This document shows, piece after piece, positions 11,250 to 22,877 of a stretch of DNA of 64,000 nt; the first letter of the stretch is position 1, and each line of letters opens with the position of its first letter. The position numbers and the translations under genes are program-made. The stretch comes from Saccopteryx bilineata. Its lineage: Eukaryota; Chordata; Mammalia; Chiroptera; Emballonuridae. The DNA is taken from positions 170,870,296-170,934,295 of the forward strand of contig NC_089492.1 in the NCBI RefSeq assembly GCF_036850765.1. The letters run 5' to 3'. The notes below the pieces were generated by a model. The model was not told the origin of the DNA. It saw nothing but the letters and a program-made list of their open reading frames with translations, and did no database searches.

Positions 11250-11361
11250 TATACAGCACAATCAAATGTCAAAATAATCTAGAGATATTTTCTCTCAACA
11301 TATGTACCCTGATTTATCAATGTCACTGCATTAAATTTAATAAAAAAAAAACTGAAAAAAA
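11250..11361 (+). mobile_element. Old L1 3'-UTR stub, right part
   Basis: This continues the 3' UTR broken at 3251 ('tatacagcacaatcaaatgtc' onward) and ends in an A-rich tail to about 11361. The sequence 'aacatatgtaccctgattta' matches the 3' end of the other L1s of this family. The flanking aaaaaagctaa at 11362-11372 is the partner of 3051-3061. Confidence 0.88.
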
Positions 11362-11372
11362 AAAAAAGCTAA

Positions 11373-11781
11373 AATGCTAACCAAACAAAAATAAACTATA
11401 AACATGAACTCTTCCTCCTCCTGATCCCTCCTATCCTAAGCCACACTGATTTTTCTGGTTTATTTTAAGCCCTTGCAGAACAAAACCCTTGCTGTTCCTT
11501 AACAAGTAGAAATGACTTGCCCAGACACACAATAAAACATTTGTGACAAGCGAGCATGCACACCCTTGATCCAGATCTTGCTCAGCACAAGGTACTCTTC
11601 GGCTGCCTGATTCAACAAAGGGCCCTCTGTCCCTGCTCTTGCCAAGGCTGAATGCCAGTTGTCTTAAATCTAATTGCTCCTTAACCCCAGTCCCCTCGTG
11701 TTGGATGGATGAGAGTGCCACCCAGAACACCAGGACCCATTAGGCTGAGCTAAGTGGGGATATTTTAAATAAGATATTTTT
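11373..11781. other. Unassigned unique sequence
   Basis: No open frame, repeat or RNA gene that I can support is seen here. Composition is moderately GC compared with the neighbourhood. Confidence 0.5.
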
Positions 11782-11796
11782 TATTCTTTACTCTTT

Positions 11797-12004
11797 TTTT
11801 TAATTTTATTTATTCATTTTAGAGGGGAGAGAGGGAGACAGAGAGGGAGAGAGGGAGGAGAGAGAGACAGAGAGAGAATGTGTGGAAGAGCTGGAAGCCT
11901 CACCTCCCATATGTGCCTTGACCAGGCAAGCTCAGGGTTTCGAACCGGCGATCTCAGCATTTCCGGGTTGACGCTTTATCCACTGTGCCACCACAGGTCA
12001 GGCC
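11797..12004 (-). mobile_element. tRNA-derived SINE type II, reverse
   Basis: On the minus strand the head reads GCCTGACCTGTGGTGGCACA and includes a box-B-like GGTTCGAA. The element ends in a CT-rich, then A-rich, tail. It is bounded by TATTCTTTACTCTTT at 11782-11796 and 12005-12019, a perfect 15-bp TSD, so it is a complete L1-mobilised insertion. Confidence 0.92.
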
Positions 12005-12019
12005 TATTCTTTACTCTTT

Positions 12020-13005
12020 AAAAATTTTAGGTGTAACCTTATTTTGCTTCTCTCCAAGCCCTCAAATGTTTACTCTTAACTATCCTACCCCCAGCCCCAT
12101 CACCTAAAACAGCTGCCTTTTTCACCTTGTCAGACTATGCTACCTTTGACAAAGACGTCACTAATCTGACCCAGTCTTGGTGTTGTTAGATATCCATCCC
12201 AGCGACATAGCATTGTAAGGTGCATTAAAAAGGATAATACAGCCAATATGAAACAAAATACCTGGGCACAAACAAATTGCAGAATACAATGGAGAGGAGA
12301 AAGGGGAAAATAAATTGAGAAGGTGTTACTGAGAAGCACTTCCTTAAAAGAGAGGACGAAAAGATGGCCTTTTGGTAACTTCTTGATAGGAAAATCATTC
12401 CAAATTTAAATTCTGCATAGGTCATTCTGTGTTCTTGTTTTTGTCACTTAATATTTTTAGAAAACTAGAATAACATTTATAATTATGAAGGCAATACATT
12501 CCTTGTAATTTTTTAAAAGACTACAAAGAGAAGACAAAAACCTCACAATTTGGGGGTACAATGCAAGATTTCTCTCTCTATTTCACAAATGCAGACACAC
12601 ACAAATTAGCTTATTTGGTAAATAATGTGATGTATTTCTTTTACTACAATGTATTATAGAAATATTGTATTAGTAACAAATATTAATTAATATCTGGTTA
12701 GAATTTATGTGGCTATATTATAATTTAAATAATTTTTTATATTTTATCTTTTTGAATGTCAAAATATTTTAGATATCTTAAATGACATTGCAATGAAAAT
12801 TTTTGTAGTAATATCTTTAATTTTTATAGCAAATAAGTAGAGTGGATTTTTAAATTAAGACAATATATATTTTAAAATATTCTGATTTTTATTGTAATCC
12901 AGAAAAATTATTTCATATATATATATATTTGAAAAACACACCAACCTTTGTTCTTTATGGAGAATGCTTTGAAAGAACGCAACATCTTATTAGGTTTTCT
13001 TACAT
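12020..13005. other. Unassigned AT-rich sequence
   Basis: No gene or clear repeat was recognised. Short open frames on the minus strand (12130-12425) carry no known domain. A short (AT)n run lies at about 12915-12928. Confidence 0.5.
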
Positions 13006-13017
13006 CTTGTTAGTTCT

Positions 13018-13192
13018 TTTTTCTTAATGTTTATTTATTTATTTTAACAAGAAAGAAGGGAAAAAAAGGAGAAGGAGGAAAAGACAGGAACATCAATTTG
13101 CTCCTTCATGTGCCCTGAGCAGAGATTGAACCAACAACCTCAGCACCTCAGGACAGTGCTCTAACCAACTGGGCTATCCAGCCAAGGCTCAA
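13018..13192 (-). mobile_element. tRNA-derived SINE type IV (older), reverse
   Basis: The minus-strand head reads GCCTTGGCTGGATAGCCCAG, then TTGGTTAGAGCACTGTCC and GTTGTTGGTTCAATCTCTGC, which are box A and box B of a tRNA-related SINE different from the others here. The flanks CTTGTTAGTTCT (13006-13017) and CTTGTTAGCTCT (13193-13204) form a 12-bp TSD with one mismatch. Confidence 0.82.
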
Positions 13193-13204
13193 CTTGTTAG
13201 CTCT

Positions 13205-14559
13205 AATGTAACTTCAACAACCTATCATTAAACTATCTTGAATAAAAAGTACAAATAAGAAAATACTTTCACGTGCTTGTGCTGAAATATATTCATGTAT
13301 TCAATGAATATGTCTACCTGTTTCCTTTGTTTCATGATTATTGGGAGCCAATAACTTATGTGTTGTGGATTCCATTCATTTGGGGATAACACCTAGACCG
13401 CTAATGAAGAAAGACTTTATCACATAATTTAACTTTGAAATTCCCTGTGTTCTGCTTGGAAATGTTTATCTTAAAAGAACCCAGACATTGTAATATCCAC
13501 AGGAGAGTCATTATTCTACCGGAAATGAGTGAAATTGTCTGGTTTTATGTAAGAGAGATCATAAAATTACATTTTGTTAAGTTATTTAGCTTTAGAGGAG
13601 TTATGGTCATGTCTAAATTGAGTTTGTGTTTTCTCAGGTTTTTTTTTCTGCCAGATGCTGTGTTTTGTCATACAATAATCATCATTGATTTCTTAATTGT
13701 GCTCTTGATTATTTCTTAGCAAAATTGGGCAGCAAATTTGATTGAAATTATTATATTTAGGTTATCTGTATGTTTATTGACAATACATGCAGTTTCTTCT
13801 TTTCCAGTTTGTAAGCCAAGGACAAATCATTCAACCTCCAGAGATGATCATTCCCTGCCCACTCCTACACACACACACACAATTATAAGGCCTTATCAGG
13901 AATGATTAGACAATCTTTTGTTTTTTCCTCATTTCAATAGCTATTTATTTTTCAGGGCATAAACAACTGTGAGTAAATATTGTTCTCTATTTGAAATAAA
14001 TATTTTAACATAGTATATCTCATCATTTTTACTCTTTGGCTAAATAAAGCAAATAAATAGAAAGGTAAGTTTTAAAATTAACTATTCGCTTAGTTTATGT
14101 ACCAGAAAGGCAGATGTTTTGATTCAATATCAAAGGAATCCAATTGTCAGTATTTGGCTGCTGTATTAAATATACTCATTTATCAAATTTATTAAACAGT
14201 TGTACAGCAATTTGCTGGTTACTTTTGGGTTGAGGCAACAGATATGGCAGAATATTATTGGACCTCACCATAAATAAGACCAAAAGAAGAACTTTAAGCA
14301 GCATAATTCATAGCATTGTTCATTACTTTATATGTGTGAAGAGAGAAATCAGTCCTCATTTTAGCAAACCTCAGTTCCATATTAACCCCAGAATGAAGAG
14401 ACATTTTTCTTCTTAATCTATGTGAACAAATATAAATCCAAGCCATCCTCTTTGCTCTTTTTTCAAGGTGGAATGGCTTTCTATAGAGATGTTCCTCTAG
14501 TTATAGTCAATCACTTGACTGTCCTAACTGGAATGAGCTCTGGTCTTGCTTTGCTAATT
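13205..14559. other. Unassigned AT-rich sequence
   Basis: No supported gene. A 94-codon open frame at 13435-13719 shows no recognisable domain and ends in a hydrophobic stretch that fits random AT-rich sequence. A short (CA)n run lies near 13869-13881. Confidence 0.5.
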
Positions 14560-14567
14560 CCCTATAG

Positions 14568-14633
14568 CACCGGTTTTCAACCTGTGGGTCGCGACCCCGG
14601 CGGGGGTCGCGACCCACAGGTTGAGAACCGCTG
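14568..14633. mobile_element. 66-bp palindromic hAT MITE (SPIN-like termini)
   Basis: Two 33-bp arms face each other as an almost perfect inverted repeat with about three mismatches. The right end read outward is CAGCGGTTCTCAACCTGTGG followed by GTCGCGACCCC, the terminal sequence I associate with SPIN/Charlie-type hAT elements. Flanks CCCTATAG (14560-14567) and CCCTACAG (14634-14641) form an 8-bp TSD with one mismatch. It has no coding capacity and is close to the smallest form such an element can take. Confidence 0.85.
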
Positions 14634-14641
14634 CCCTACAG

Positions 14642-16459
14642 ATTGGTAAATATACACAGAAAACTACTCTGATTTGTATTACTTCTTCAGAAGAAAAAAA
14701 AGTAATGTTTTGTATTTTACTTATAAATTTTGAAGAATAGAAAGTTTTGTGTATCACCTGAGGTTTAACCAGGGAAGCAAAATTACTTTGAGTGATATGG
14801 TAGAAAAGATATATTTTACATTTTACATAATATTGGGAGCTGGTGAAGTAATTTTTGAAAAGGTGTTGCCTCTGCATGTATCTGGTGCTGGTCCTAAAGT
14901 TGCTGTAGGTCAATAAAGCCAGTAGTGGAAGAAAAGTTGGGGTAGATAAAAGCTAAACTGCAATTCACAAAGAGAAACTGGAATTTACAACTGTTTCTCA
15001 CTAAGTCCAATGGCTACAATAAAGGAGGCTTTCAGAAGGAAGCCAATACACGTTGCACACCTGTTGGATTAGGGCTTCTGGAACAATAGAAAGAGGTCTG
15101 CTAAGAGTTGCAGTAGCTGTGGATGTGGATGCTGTCACATGGCAATTAGATGATCAAACAAATCGGCTACTTTGTATCTGAGCTGCAGTAGCAGCTCTTA
15201 CTTTAACCCAACTCCAAAGTCTAATGTCCTCCTCATTTCTGCATTCTAAATCATATATGCACAATTCTCATGGTTGCCTTGACCCATAATTATCAGAGAG
15301 GAATTTTAACAAATGCTGTTCCAGTCTAATTCAGGTGACACAGTACAAAAACCTCACAAGCAGTGGTGATGTTTTGAAACTCATTTCCAACGTTGTCTTG
15401 TACTTCATGGCTGTTTGTACTTCATGACAACCCATACTCTTTGTTTTAGCATTTATTTTATTTTTCTTGACTTTGAATTTAATTTTTTGCCATGTTTTTT
15501 AACCTGGTAAATTTCTAAAGAGTCCCCATAAGAACAGATCAAATATTCCCTACTCTGGAAAGTTTTCTTTACCCTTAGAGGCAAGACTATTATTTTTTTA
15601 TTAAAATATCAAGCACTTGACATTGTGACTCATGTTTATACTAGTGTTTGTCCCAATAAAAGAGTTCTTTTTTTTGGCAGAAACTGCAGCATTCTTATTA
15701 GAATGTTCTCATTGTGCAGCACACAACATACTTAAAAGTTAAATGTATTTGGCATAAATTAAAAAATAATCTGAGTTTTTATGTATGGTGGAATGGATAT
15801 GAACATTCTATTATTACCATAAATTTTCCAAGAATTACTGCAAGAATATACTTACAAGACAATTTATTATCTTGATTAAATAGTTTCTAAGACATCAAAT
15901 AACCAGAATAAATTAATAAGAAATTTTCATTACAGAGATTTTGCAATATGGAAGAAAATGTACATGAATCCAATAATATAGACTGTCCTGGAAGAGATTT
16001 TTGTATATTCATCTACATTCTATGAACTCCTTATAATCCAAATAGCTGGACTAATATTTTGTTTCATTTTAAGAGTTCCAAAAATGCAACTAGAAATGCA
16101 ATTTTAATGTAACATATCTATAAAAAATAATTATACTTTTTAATAATAAAGGTGAAAAATTGTTTTGCCATAAGACTTTCTATAAAACTGTTACTCTACA
16201 AAGAGAAATGGTGCTTATATAGGACTGTCAGTAATTTGTCAAAGATTTTAAAATTTCAAAGTATTTCATTTATTTTAGCTCAAAGAATTAAAGTGGTTTA
16301 GACAAATTTTCAACAATAATAAGGAAGTCTATTTTTATCTATTTTATCCTTCTATTAAAAATAAATTAAACAGCATAAAATATTTTATTGAACATTATGA
16401 TTAATAAAAAAGTTCTGTGCTTATTAGTGTAGCAAAGGGTATCTGAAAAATGTGTATTT
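14642..16459. other. Unassigned AT-rich sequence
   Basis: I see no gene, RNA or classifiable repeat. The short open frames lack domains. Confidence 0.5.
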
Positions 16460-16478
16460 CAAAGGATTATTATTTTTT

Positions 16479-16674
16479 AATTATTTATTTATTCATTTTA
16501 GAGAGGAGAGAGAAAGGGAGAGAGAGAGGAGAGAGAGACAGAGAGAGAAGGTGGGGAGGAGCTGAAAGCATCAACTCCCATATGTGCCTTGACCAGGCAA
16601 GCCCAAGGTTTCGAACCGGCAACCTCAGCATTTCCAGGTCGATGCTTTATGCATTGCGCTACCACAGGTCAGGC
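16479..16674 (-). mobile_element. tRNA-derived SINE type II, reverse
   Basis: Same family as the SINE at 11797. It is bounded by CAAAGGATTATTATTTTTT at 16460-16478 and again at 16675-16693, a 19-bp perfect TSD. The purine-rich (GA)n stretch on the plus strand is the reverse of the SINE's CT tail. Confidence 0.93.
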
Positions 16675-16693
16675 CAAAGGATTATTATTTTTT

Positions 16694-17090
16694 TGAGAAC
16701 TTGTCACTTTCTTTTTCTATTTGCCTTTTAGCTTCATTACCAATTTAGGTACTTTATTTCAATAATAAACTTATTTCTTGTTCCTAGAAAAGTTATCTCT
16801 CTTCTTTTTTATATAACTTTATATTTCCATTTTATATATTTTATAAACATTTATCAGCTGTTTATCTATCATCTATCTATCATTTATCTATCATCTATCT
16901 ATCTACCTATCATATATGTATGAGTTTGTGTGTGTGTGTTAATCTGAACCCTGTTAAAATTCCCTGTGTTTGGTAAAAATATTGTCTAATAGTAAATTCA
17001 TATGGCAAAGTATTGGCAATTTCATATAGTAAGCATATCATAGGCCACATTGATTTCTTCTGTATATAATTAGGCACAAATCATAAATTA
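16694..17090. other. Unassigned sequence with small (ATCT)n microsatellite
   Basis: An interrupted ATCT/ATTT repeat lies at about 16862-16912, followed by a GTGTGTGTGT run near 16928. I see no gene. Confidence 0.6.
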
Positions 17091-17104
17091 AAAATATGTG
17101 CAGT

Positions 17105-17500
17105 GGCCCTGGCCAGTTGGCTCAGCGGTAGAGTGTCAGCCTGGCGTGCGGGGGACCCGGGTTCGATTCCCGGCCAGGGCACAGAGGAGAAGCGCCCATT
17201 TGCTTCTCCACCCCCACCCCCTCCTTCCTCTCTGTCTCTCTCTTCCCCTCCCGCAGCCGAGGTTCCATTGGAGCAAAGATGGCCCGGGCGCTAGGGATGG
17301 CTCCTTGGCCTCTGCCCCAGGCGCTAGAGAGGCTCTGGTCGTGGCAAAGCGACGCCCCGGAGGGGCAGAGCATCGCCCCCTGGTGGGCAGAGCGTCGCCT
17401 CTGGTGGGCGTGCCGGGTGGATCCTGGTCGGGCGCATGCGGACAGATCCTGTCTGACTGTCTCTCCCCGTTTCCAGCTTCAGAAAAAATACAAAAAAAAT
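17105..17500 (+). mobile_element. tRNA-derived SINE type I, forward
   Basis: Starts GGCCCTGGCCAGTTGGCTCA with box-A-like TGGCTCAGCGGTAGAG and box-B-like GGGTTCGATTCC. It continues through the ~330-bp body (GGAGCAAAGATGGCCCGGGC and similar) and ends with TTCCAGCTTCAGAAAAA and an A-rich tail. The flanks 'atatgtgcagtg' and 'atatgtaaagtg' look like an imperfect TSD. Long open frames across it on both strands are products of its GC-rich body. Confidence 0.93.
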
Positions 17501-17515
17501 ATATATATGTAAAGT

Positions 17516-17690
17516 GCCTAAACTGTTGTAGCACAGTAGATAAAATATCAACCTGAAATGTCTGAGGTGACTGGTTCAAAACCCCTGGCTTGCCTGGTCA
17601 CGGCACATATAGGAGTTGATTTTCCCTGCACCCCTGCTCCCCCATCTCTCTCTTTCTCTCTTCACTAAAATAAATAAATAAAAATTTAAA
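17516..17690 (+). mobile_element. tRNA-derived SINE type II, forward, diverged
   Basis: It begins right after the tail of the SINE before it. Recognisable parts are 'gcacagtagataaaatatca', 'gaggtgactggttcaaaacc', 'cttgcctggtcacggcacat' and a CT-rich tail ending in TAAATAAATA. A repeat of ATATATGTA and GTG after it suggests insertion at the tail of the type I SINE. Confidence 0.82.
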
Positions 17691-17703
17691 AATATATGTA
17701 GTG

Positions 17704-18151
17704 ACCTCATTGATTTTACTTATACCAAAACTAATGTGTGATACATTAAAATAAAGAAGGACATTGTGATTTTTTAGAAACAAAACAAGAAAATAACAAT
17801 GATGACAACCAAACTTGATGTTATGGTAACAAAAAAAAAAGGTTCAGTTGATGTATCTATCTAATTGAAAAAATTATTTGGCATTATTTACTATAAAATG
17901 GAAAAAGAAAAGTGAAAGTTGATTCATTCTTATATTTTAATAAACATAATTAAGAAAAATATATTTTTCCTTTTAATTTTGATTTCTTTTTGATAAAAAT
18001 TTGTCTTTGTTGTTAACAAAACACATTTCCCATATCAAAATGAAAACAACTTCTCAATTTACATGAGATAAAATGGTCTGGCTGCCAGGAAATAAGGAGT
18101 AATGCCTCATTGGTATAATAGAAGCACAAATAATATCAATAATCTTGTTCC
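17704..18151. other. Unassigned AT-rich sequence
   Basis: No gene or repeat that I can support. Confidence 0.5.
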
Positions 18152-20110
18152 ACTGATGCCAAGATAGCAGCAGAGTAGGTGGAATCTACACTCACCTGCT
18201 CCTAACACCAAACCAGATTTACAGCTAAATTATAGAGCAATTAATCTGAATAACTAACTGAAGGCTAGCTGAACTGAAATACTACAGCTAAGGATTTACA
18301 GAAGATGCCACATAGAGACTGATACGAAGGGTAGAGATAAGGAAAGAGCTGGCACCTGCACCCACATGTGGTGGCTGAGAAGCTGGAGATATATCTCAGT
18401 GACAAAACTCCCTCCCCCCAGGAGTGAGGGGTCTGAAGCCCATGCAGGTATCCCCAACCCAGAGCAACAGAGATGGAAAGAGGATTGCATGTAGCATCTG
18501 CTGGTGAAAATCAGTGGAAATTAAGTCTCCACTGGGAGACCCAGATGCCACCTTCCCAGGGACGAGCACTACTACTGTTACAACATCAGCCTGGGGAGCG
18601 ACACTGCCTGGTCCTTCAGCTCCTGGTGACCGAAACCTGCCAGGCTGGATGGAATCCTGCAGAGAGGTCTGCTGGCTGTACCTAGAAGTAACCTTTTAGG
18701 GATTCTTTTTCTGGAGAAGCTCTTGGCAATGACTGAGACAGTGATTGAACTTGTAGTTTTGGAAAGGGGAACAATATTGTCCACCTAGAAAGAGCACACA
18801 GCTGGTGCTCCTCCCACACTGTTGAATCATGAAAATTGCCCTTCCACTTTCCATGGCCTTGCCCTGTTGAGCCCTCCCAGTAGGAAGATCAGAGAGACAC
18901 ACAGAGCTGGGACTTATGGAGTGTTGCCTAAGGAGGCTTTTTTTTCAGAAATCAAATGAACAGGTGCTGGGTTGTATGGCTACACTGCAGCAGAGGTGGA
19001 GGGGCAATTTTATCTCCCCTGTGAGCTCAGCCCTTGTTATCCCTAGAAAGGGAAGAAGTGCTCGCTCCCCTCCTGCAGGCTTGTAGGCAACACACCCAAT
19101 GGGAGACTGTTTGGACTGATACCGCCCCCCCTCCCAGCTGAGCTCAGTTCTGTGGGAACGTGGAGAGGGACACAGGGTGAAAGTGTGCTGCTGGGAGCTG
19201 GAACATTCAGAGTGTGTCTCCCTCAAAAACTACTGTCTGGAACCAGGATAAAGTGTCTGGTTTCCAACAAGAGATTTTTCTGATCTGTCTTCTCAAGCCC
19301 CAGTGGCTCCGTCCTACTGAGCTAGCTCCTGCAGAGGAATACAACTGGCTGAGCCCACCCTAAAACTACAGTGTACTCCTCCTGGGGGAGCTAGAATTGG
19401 AGGCCCGACCAGAGATTGAGTGGTTTGGCTCTACAGTAGGGGCCCACTTTCCCCTCAATGGGTACCTGACTACACAGCTCCCAAGTAGGGGACCCAGTAC
19501 CTACATCCTCCCAAACCTGATTGTCCTTGCCCTTTTGAGCTCATGACCTGTGGAAGGGTCTGTGTGTCACAGCCAGCCTGGGTCCACTTTACAGTTTTTC
19601 CCTGGAAGACTCTAGAGTCTAGAGGAAGACCAGGCAGCCTTTAGAAGAGGTAGACTAGCTTACAGGTGGAAGCGGACCTTAGGGAGTCTCATATCTTTTA
19701 TAGATCTGCCTCCAGTTCTAAGCTAGAAAAAGAAACCCTTGTACACAGATTGATTTCTCCCATGCACACTCAGACCCAGTAGATGCAGCCACAAATGGTG
19801 AATGGTGAGGTAACTCCGGACAGGTAGCTCAAGGCTTGTTGCACACAACATCTTATATTTACCTGCATCTGAATCCTGCCTAAGTGGACCCTGAACCAAC
19901 ACAATTAGTTGTAAGCTTCAAACCTCACCAGAACTCAACCTAAGTAGCCACACAAGCAGCACACCCAAAAGTGAATTCTAGGAGACACTGGACCCTGCAG
20001 GGAGCAACCCTGCCTTGAGTGGCAGCCCCTGCACAGTGACTCATACACAGTGATCAAGTGTTATCCTTATAGTCAGCCTTCCTGAAGGATTAACCACCCT
20101 TGTAAAGGCC
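18152..20110 (+). other. 5' UTR of old L1 copy C
   Basis: This is a roughly 2-kb leader with no long open frame. It differs in sequence from the leader of the younger L1s, which shows replacement of the 5' UTR between L1 families, as known for mammalian L1. Short open frames on both strands have no domain support. Confidence 0.65.
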
Positions 20111-20881
20111 AAAGCATCACAACTACAACAGGAGGGTGCATATAGTCCGCAAGAAACATTCCTGGAGAACCAAGCTTAGTGATCTGGAAGATTGTACCAC
20201 TGAGCTCAACAAGACACCTACATCACAGGCCATCATAAGCAGTTTGGCAGTACTAGAAAATCTACTTAATACACAGAGACAAAATGAGGAGACAAAGGAA
20301 AATGCCCCAGTTAAAGAACAGGGGAAATTCCCATAAAAATAATGAAATAAAATGAAAGCAACCAAGATACTAGATGAAGACTTTAAAACAATTGTTATAG
20401 GGATGCTCAAGAACTTTAGGGGAAGAATGAATGATCTCAGTGAGATCCTACATAAAGAGATAGTAAGCATTAAAAATGACATAGAAACCATAAAAAAGAA
20501 CCAGTCAAAAATGAAGAAAGAATCAATAGCAGGCTAAATGAAACAGAGTATCAAATCAGTGATTTAGAGAAAAAGGTAAGAATGAACACCAAGCAGAGCA
20601 TCAAAAGGAAAGAGAATTTAAATAATGAGGAAAGTCTAAAGGACCCACAGGAACAACATTAAGTGTAACAACATCCTCATATTGGGATGCCCAAAGAAGA
20701 AAAGAAACTGTTGAAAGAAATAATAACTGCAACCTTCTTTAACCTGGTAAGGAAAAATGTTACACAAGTCCAAGAAGCACAAATTTCCATTCAAGATGAA
20801 CCCAAAGAGACTCATATCAATCACATCATAGTTAAAATGACAAAGATTAAATACAAAGAGAGAATATTAAAAGAAGCAAAA

Positions 20882-21155
20882 GCCTGACCAGGCTGTGGCA
20901 CAGTGGATAAAGTGTTGGATTGGGAAGCTGAGGATACAGGTTTGAAACCCTGAGATTGCCAGCTTGAGTGCAAGCTCATCTGGTTTGAGCAAGGCTCAAA
21001 GCTTGAGCCCAAGGTCGATGGCTTGAGCAAGAGGTTACTTGCTCTGCTGTAGCCCCCGGGTCAAGGCATATACGAGAAAGCAATCAATGAACAACTAAGG
21101 TGCCACAACAAAGAATTGATGCTTCTCATCTCTCTCCCTTCCTGTCTGTCTTTCC

Positions 21156-21223
<68 letters not shown>

Positions 21224-21236
21224 TTGTCACAAAAAA
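20882..21236 (+). mobile_element. tRNA-derived SINE type III, forward
   Basis: Begins AGCCTGACCAGGCTGTGGCA. It includes 'ctcatctggtttgagcaagg', the 'cttgagcccaaggtcgatgg' segment, 'gaaagcaatcaatgaacaac' and a long (CT)n tail. It interrupts ORF1 of old L1 copy C. No clean TSD is visible, so the ends are approximate. Confidence 0.9.
21163..21222 (+). repeat. (CT)n microsatellite in SINE tail
   Basis: About 60 bp of nearly pure CT dinucleotide, grown from the pyrimidine-rich tail of the SINE at 20882. Confidence 0.9.
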
Positions 21237-22054
21237 ATCAGCAAGATAGAGAAAGTTACCATAATGCTGTCATCTTATTTCTCAACAGAAACATTTCAGG
21301 CTAGAAGGGGGTGGCAGGAAATATTCAAAGTGATGAAAAGCAAGAACCTACAGCCAAGACTACTTATCCAGCAAGGCTCTCATTCAAATTTAAAAGTGAA
21401 ATTACGAGCTTCCCAGACAAAAGAAAAAAGCTAATGGAGTTCATTATCACAAAACTAGTATAGCAAGAAATGATAAAGGGCCTGCTTTAAGAAGAAATTA
21501 TATATATGAGGAGAAAGAGAGAGAAGTGAGACAGAGAGAGAGGAGCATAGGTATAAAGAATAAAATGGCAATAAATAAGTACCTATCAATAATAACCTTA
21601 AATGTATATGGATTAAATGCTCCAATCAAAAGATATAAGATAGCGGAATGGGTAACAAATCATTACTCACATATATACTGTCTATATGAGATCCACTTCA
21701 GAACAAAAGATACACACAGACTGGCAGTGAAGGGTTGGAAAAAATATTCCATGGAAATGGAAACAAAAAAGCTGGGATAACAATATTTATATCAGGCAAA
21801 ATAAACTTCAAGACAAGGGCCATAACAAGAAACAAAGAAGCTCACTACATAATACTAAAAAGATAAATCCAATAAGAAGGTATAACCCTTGTAAACATGT
21901 GCACAAAACATAGGATCACCTAAATATACAAAGAAAATCTTGGTGAACGTTAAGGGAGAGATCAACAGCAATGCAGTCATAGTAGGATATTTTAACACCA
22001 TTAACATCAGTGGATGGGATCTTGCAAACAAAAAAATACAAAGCAACAAAGGCC

Positions 22055-22392
22055 AGCCTGACCAGGCGGTGGCGCAGTGGATAGAGCTTTGGACTGGGAT
22101 TCAGAGGACCCAGGTTCAAGACCCTGAGATCACCAACTTGAGCGCAGGCTCATCTGGTTTGAGCAAAGCTCACCAGCTTGGACCCAAGGTCACTGGCTTG
22201 AGCAAGGGGTTACTCAGTTTGCTGAAGGCCCACAGTCAAGGCACATTTGAGAAAGCAATCAATGAACAACTAAGGTGTTGCAAAAAAACCCTGATGATTG
22301 ATGCTTCTCATCTCTCTCCATTTCTGTCTATCTGTCCCTATCTTTCCCTGACTCTCTGTCTCTGTAAAAAACAAAAAACAAACAAACAAAAA
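22055..22392 (+). mobile_element. tRNA-derived SINE type III, forward
   Basis: Head AGCCTGACCAGGCGGTGGCG, body and pyrimidine tail as in the copy at 20882. The flanks CAACAAAGGCC (22044-22054) and CAATAAAGGCC (22393-22403) form an 11-bp TSD with one mismatch. It is inserted in ORF2 of old L1 copy C. Confidence 0.92.
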
Positions 22393-22877
22393 CAATAAAG
22401 GCCTAAGTGCACACTAGATCAGATAGATTTAATTGATACTTACAAAACATTTCTTTCCAAAGCAGCAGAATATACATTTTTCTCAGGTGCATGTGGATCT
22501 TTCTCAAAGACAGACCACATGCTAGGACACAAAATAAGTCTTAACATATTCAAGAAGATTCAAATCATATCAAGCATCTTCTCTGACCAGAATGGAATGG
22601 AATTAGAATTAATTAGAGTAAAAAACTGAAAAACACACAAACACATGGAAGATAAATAATATCTTATTAAACAATGAATGGTTTAACAATGAGATCAAAG
22701 AACAAATCAAGTTACCAGGAAACAAACGAAAATGAACATGCACTACCCAAAATCTATGTGACACAGTGAAAGCAGTCCTGACAGGAAAATTTACAGCATT
22801 ACAGGCCTATCTCTAGAAGAAAGAAAAATCTTAAAAAAAAAATAATCTAACCCTCCATCTGAAAGAACTAGAAAAAG

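Larger units (their letters stand above)
20130..21480 (+). pseudogene. L1 ORF1 remnant of copy C
   Basis: Fragments at 20136-20336, 20352-20537 and 20687-20887 read as ORF1p: coiled-coil-like sequence, then HINHIIVKMTKIKYKERILK from the C-terminal RNA-binding domain. A SINE cuts the gene at 20882. Past it, 'acagaaacatttcaggctag' and 'agccaagactacttatccag' continue the C-terminal domain to about 21480. Stops and frameshifts are frequent. Confidence 0.8.

Noticed and set aside
13435..13719. 94-codon open frame in unique DNA
   Set aside because: No recognisable domain, AT-rich sequence, no splice or promoter context. Length is compatible with chance.
16862..16912. Possible CRISPR-like direct repeats at tetranucleotide arrays
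   Set aside because: Simple ATCT microsatellite in a mammalian sequence, with no spacer-repeat architecture.
17098..17579. Overlapping open frames of 75-152 codons on both strands
   Set aside because: They coincide exactly with the GC-rich body of a type I SINE. The same frames recur in the copies at 31215, 37156, 53689, 57547 and 59527.
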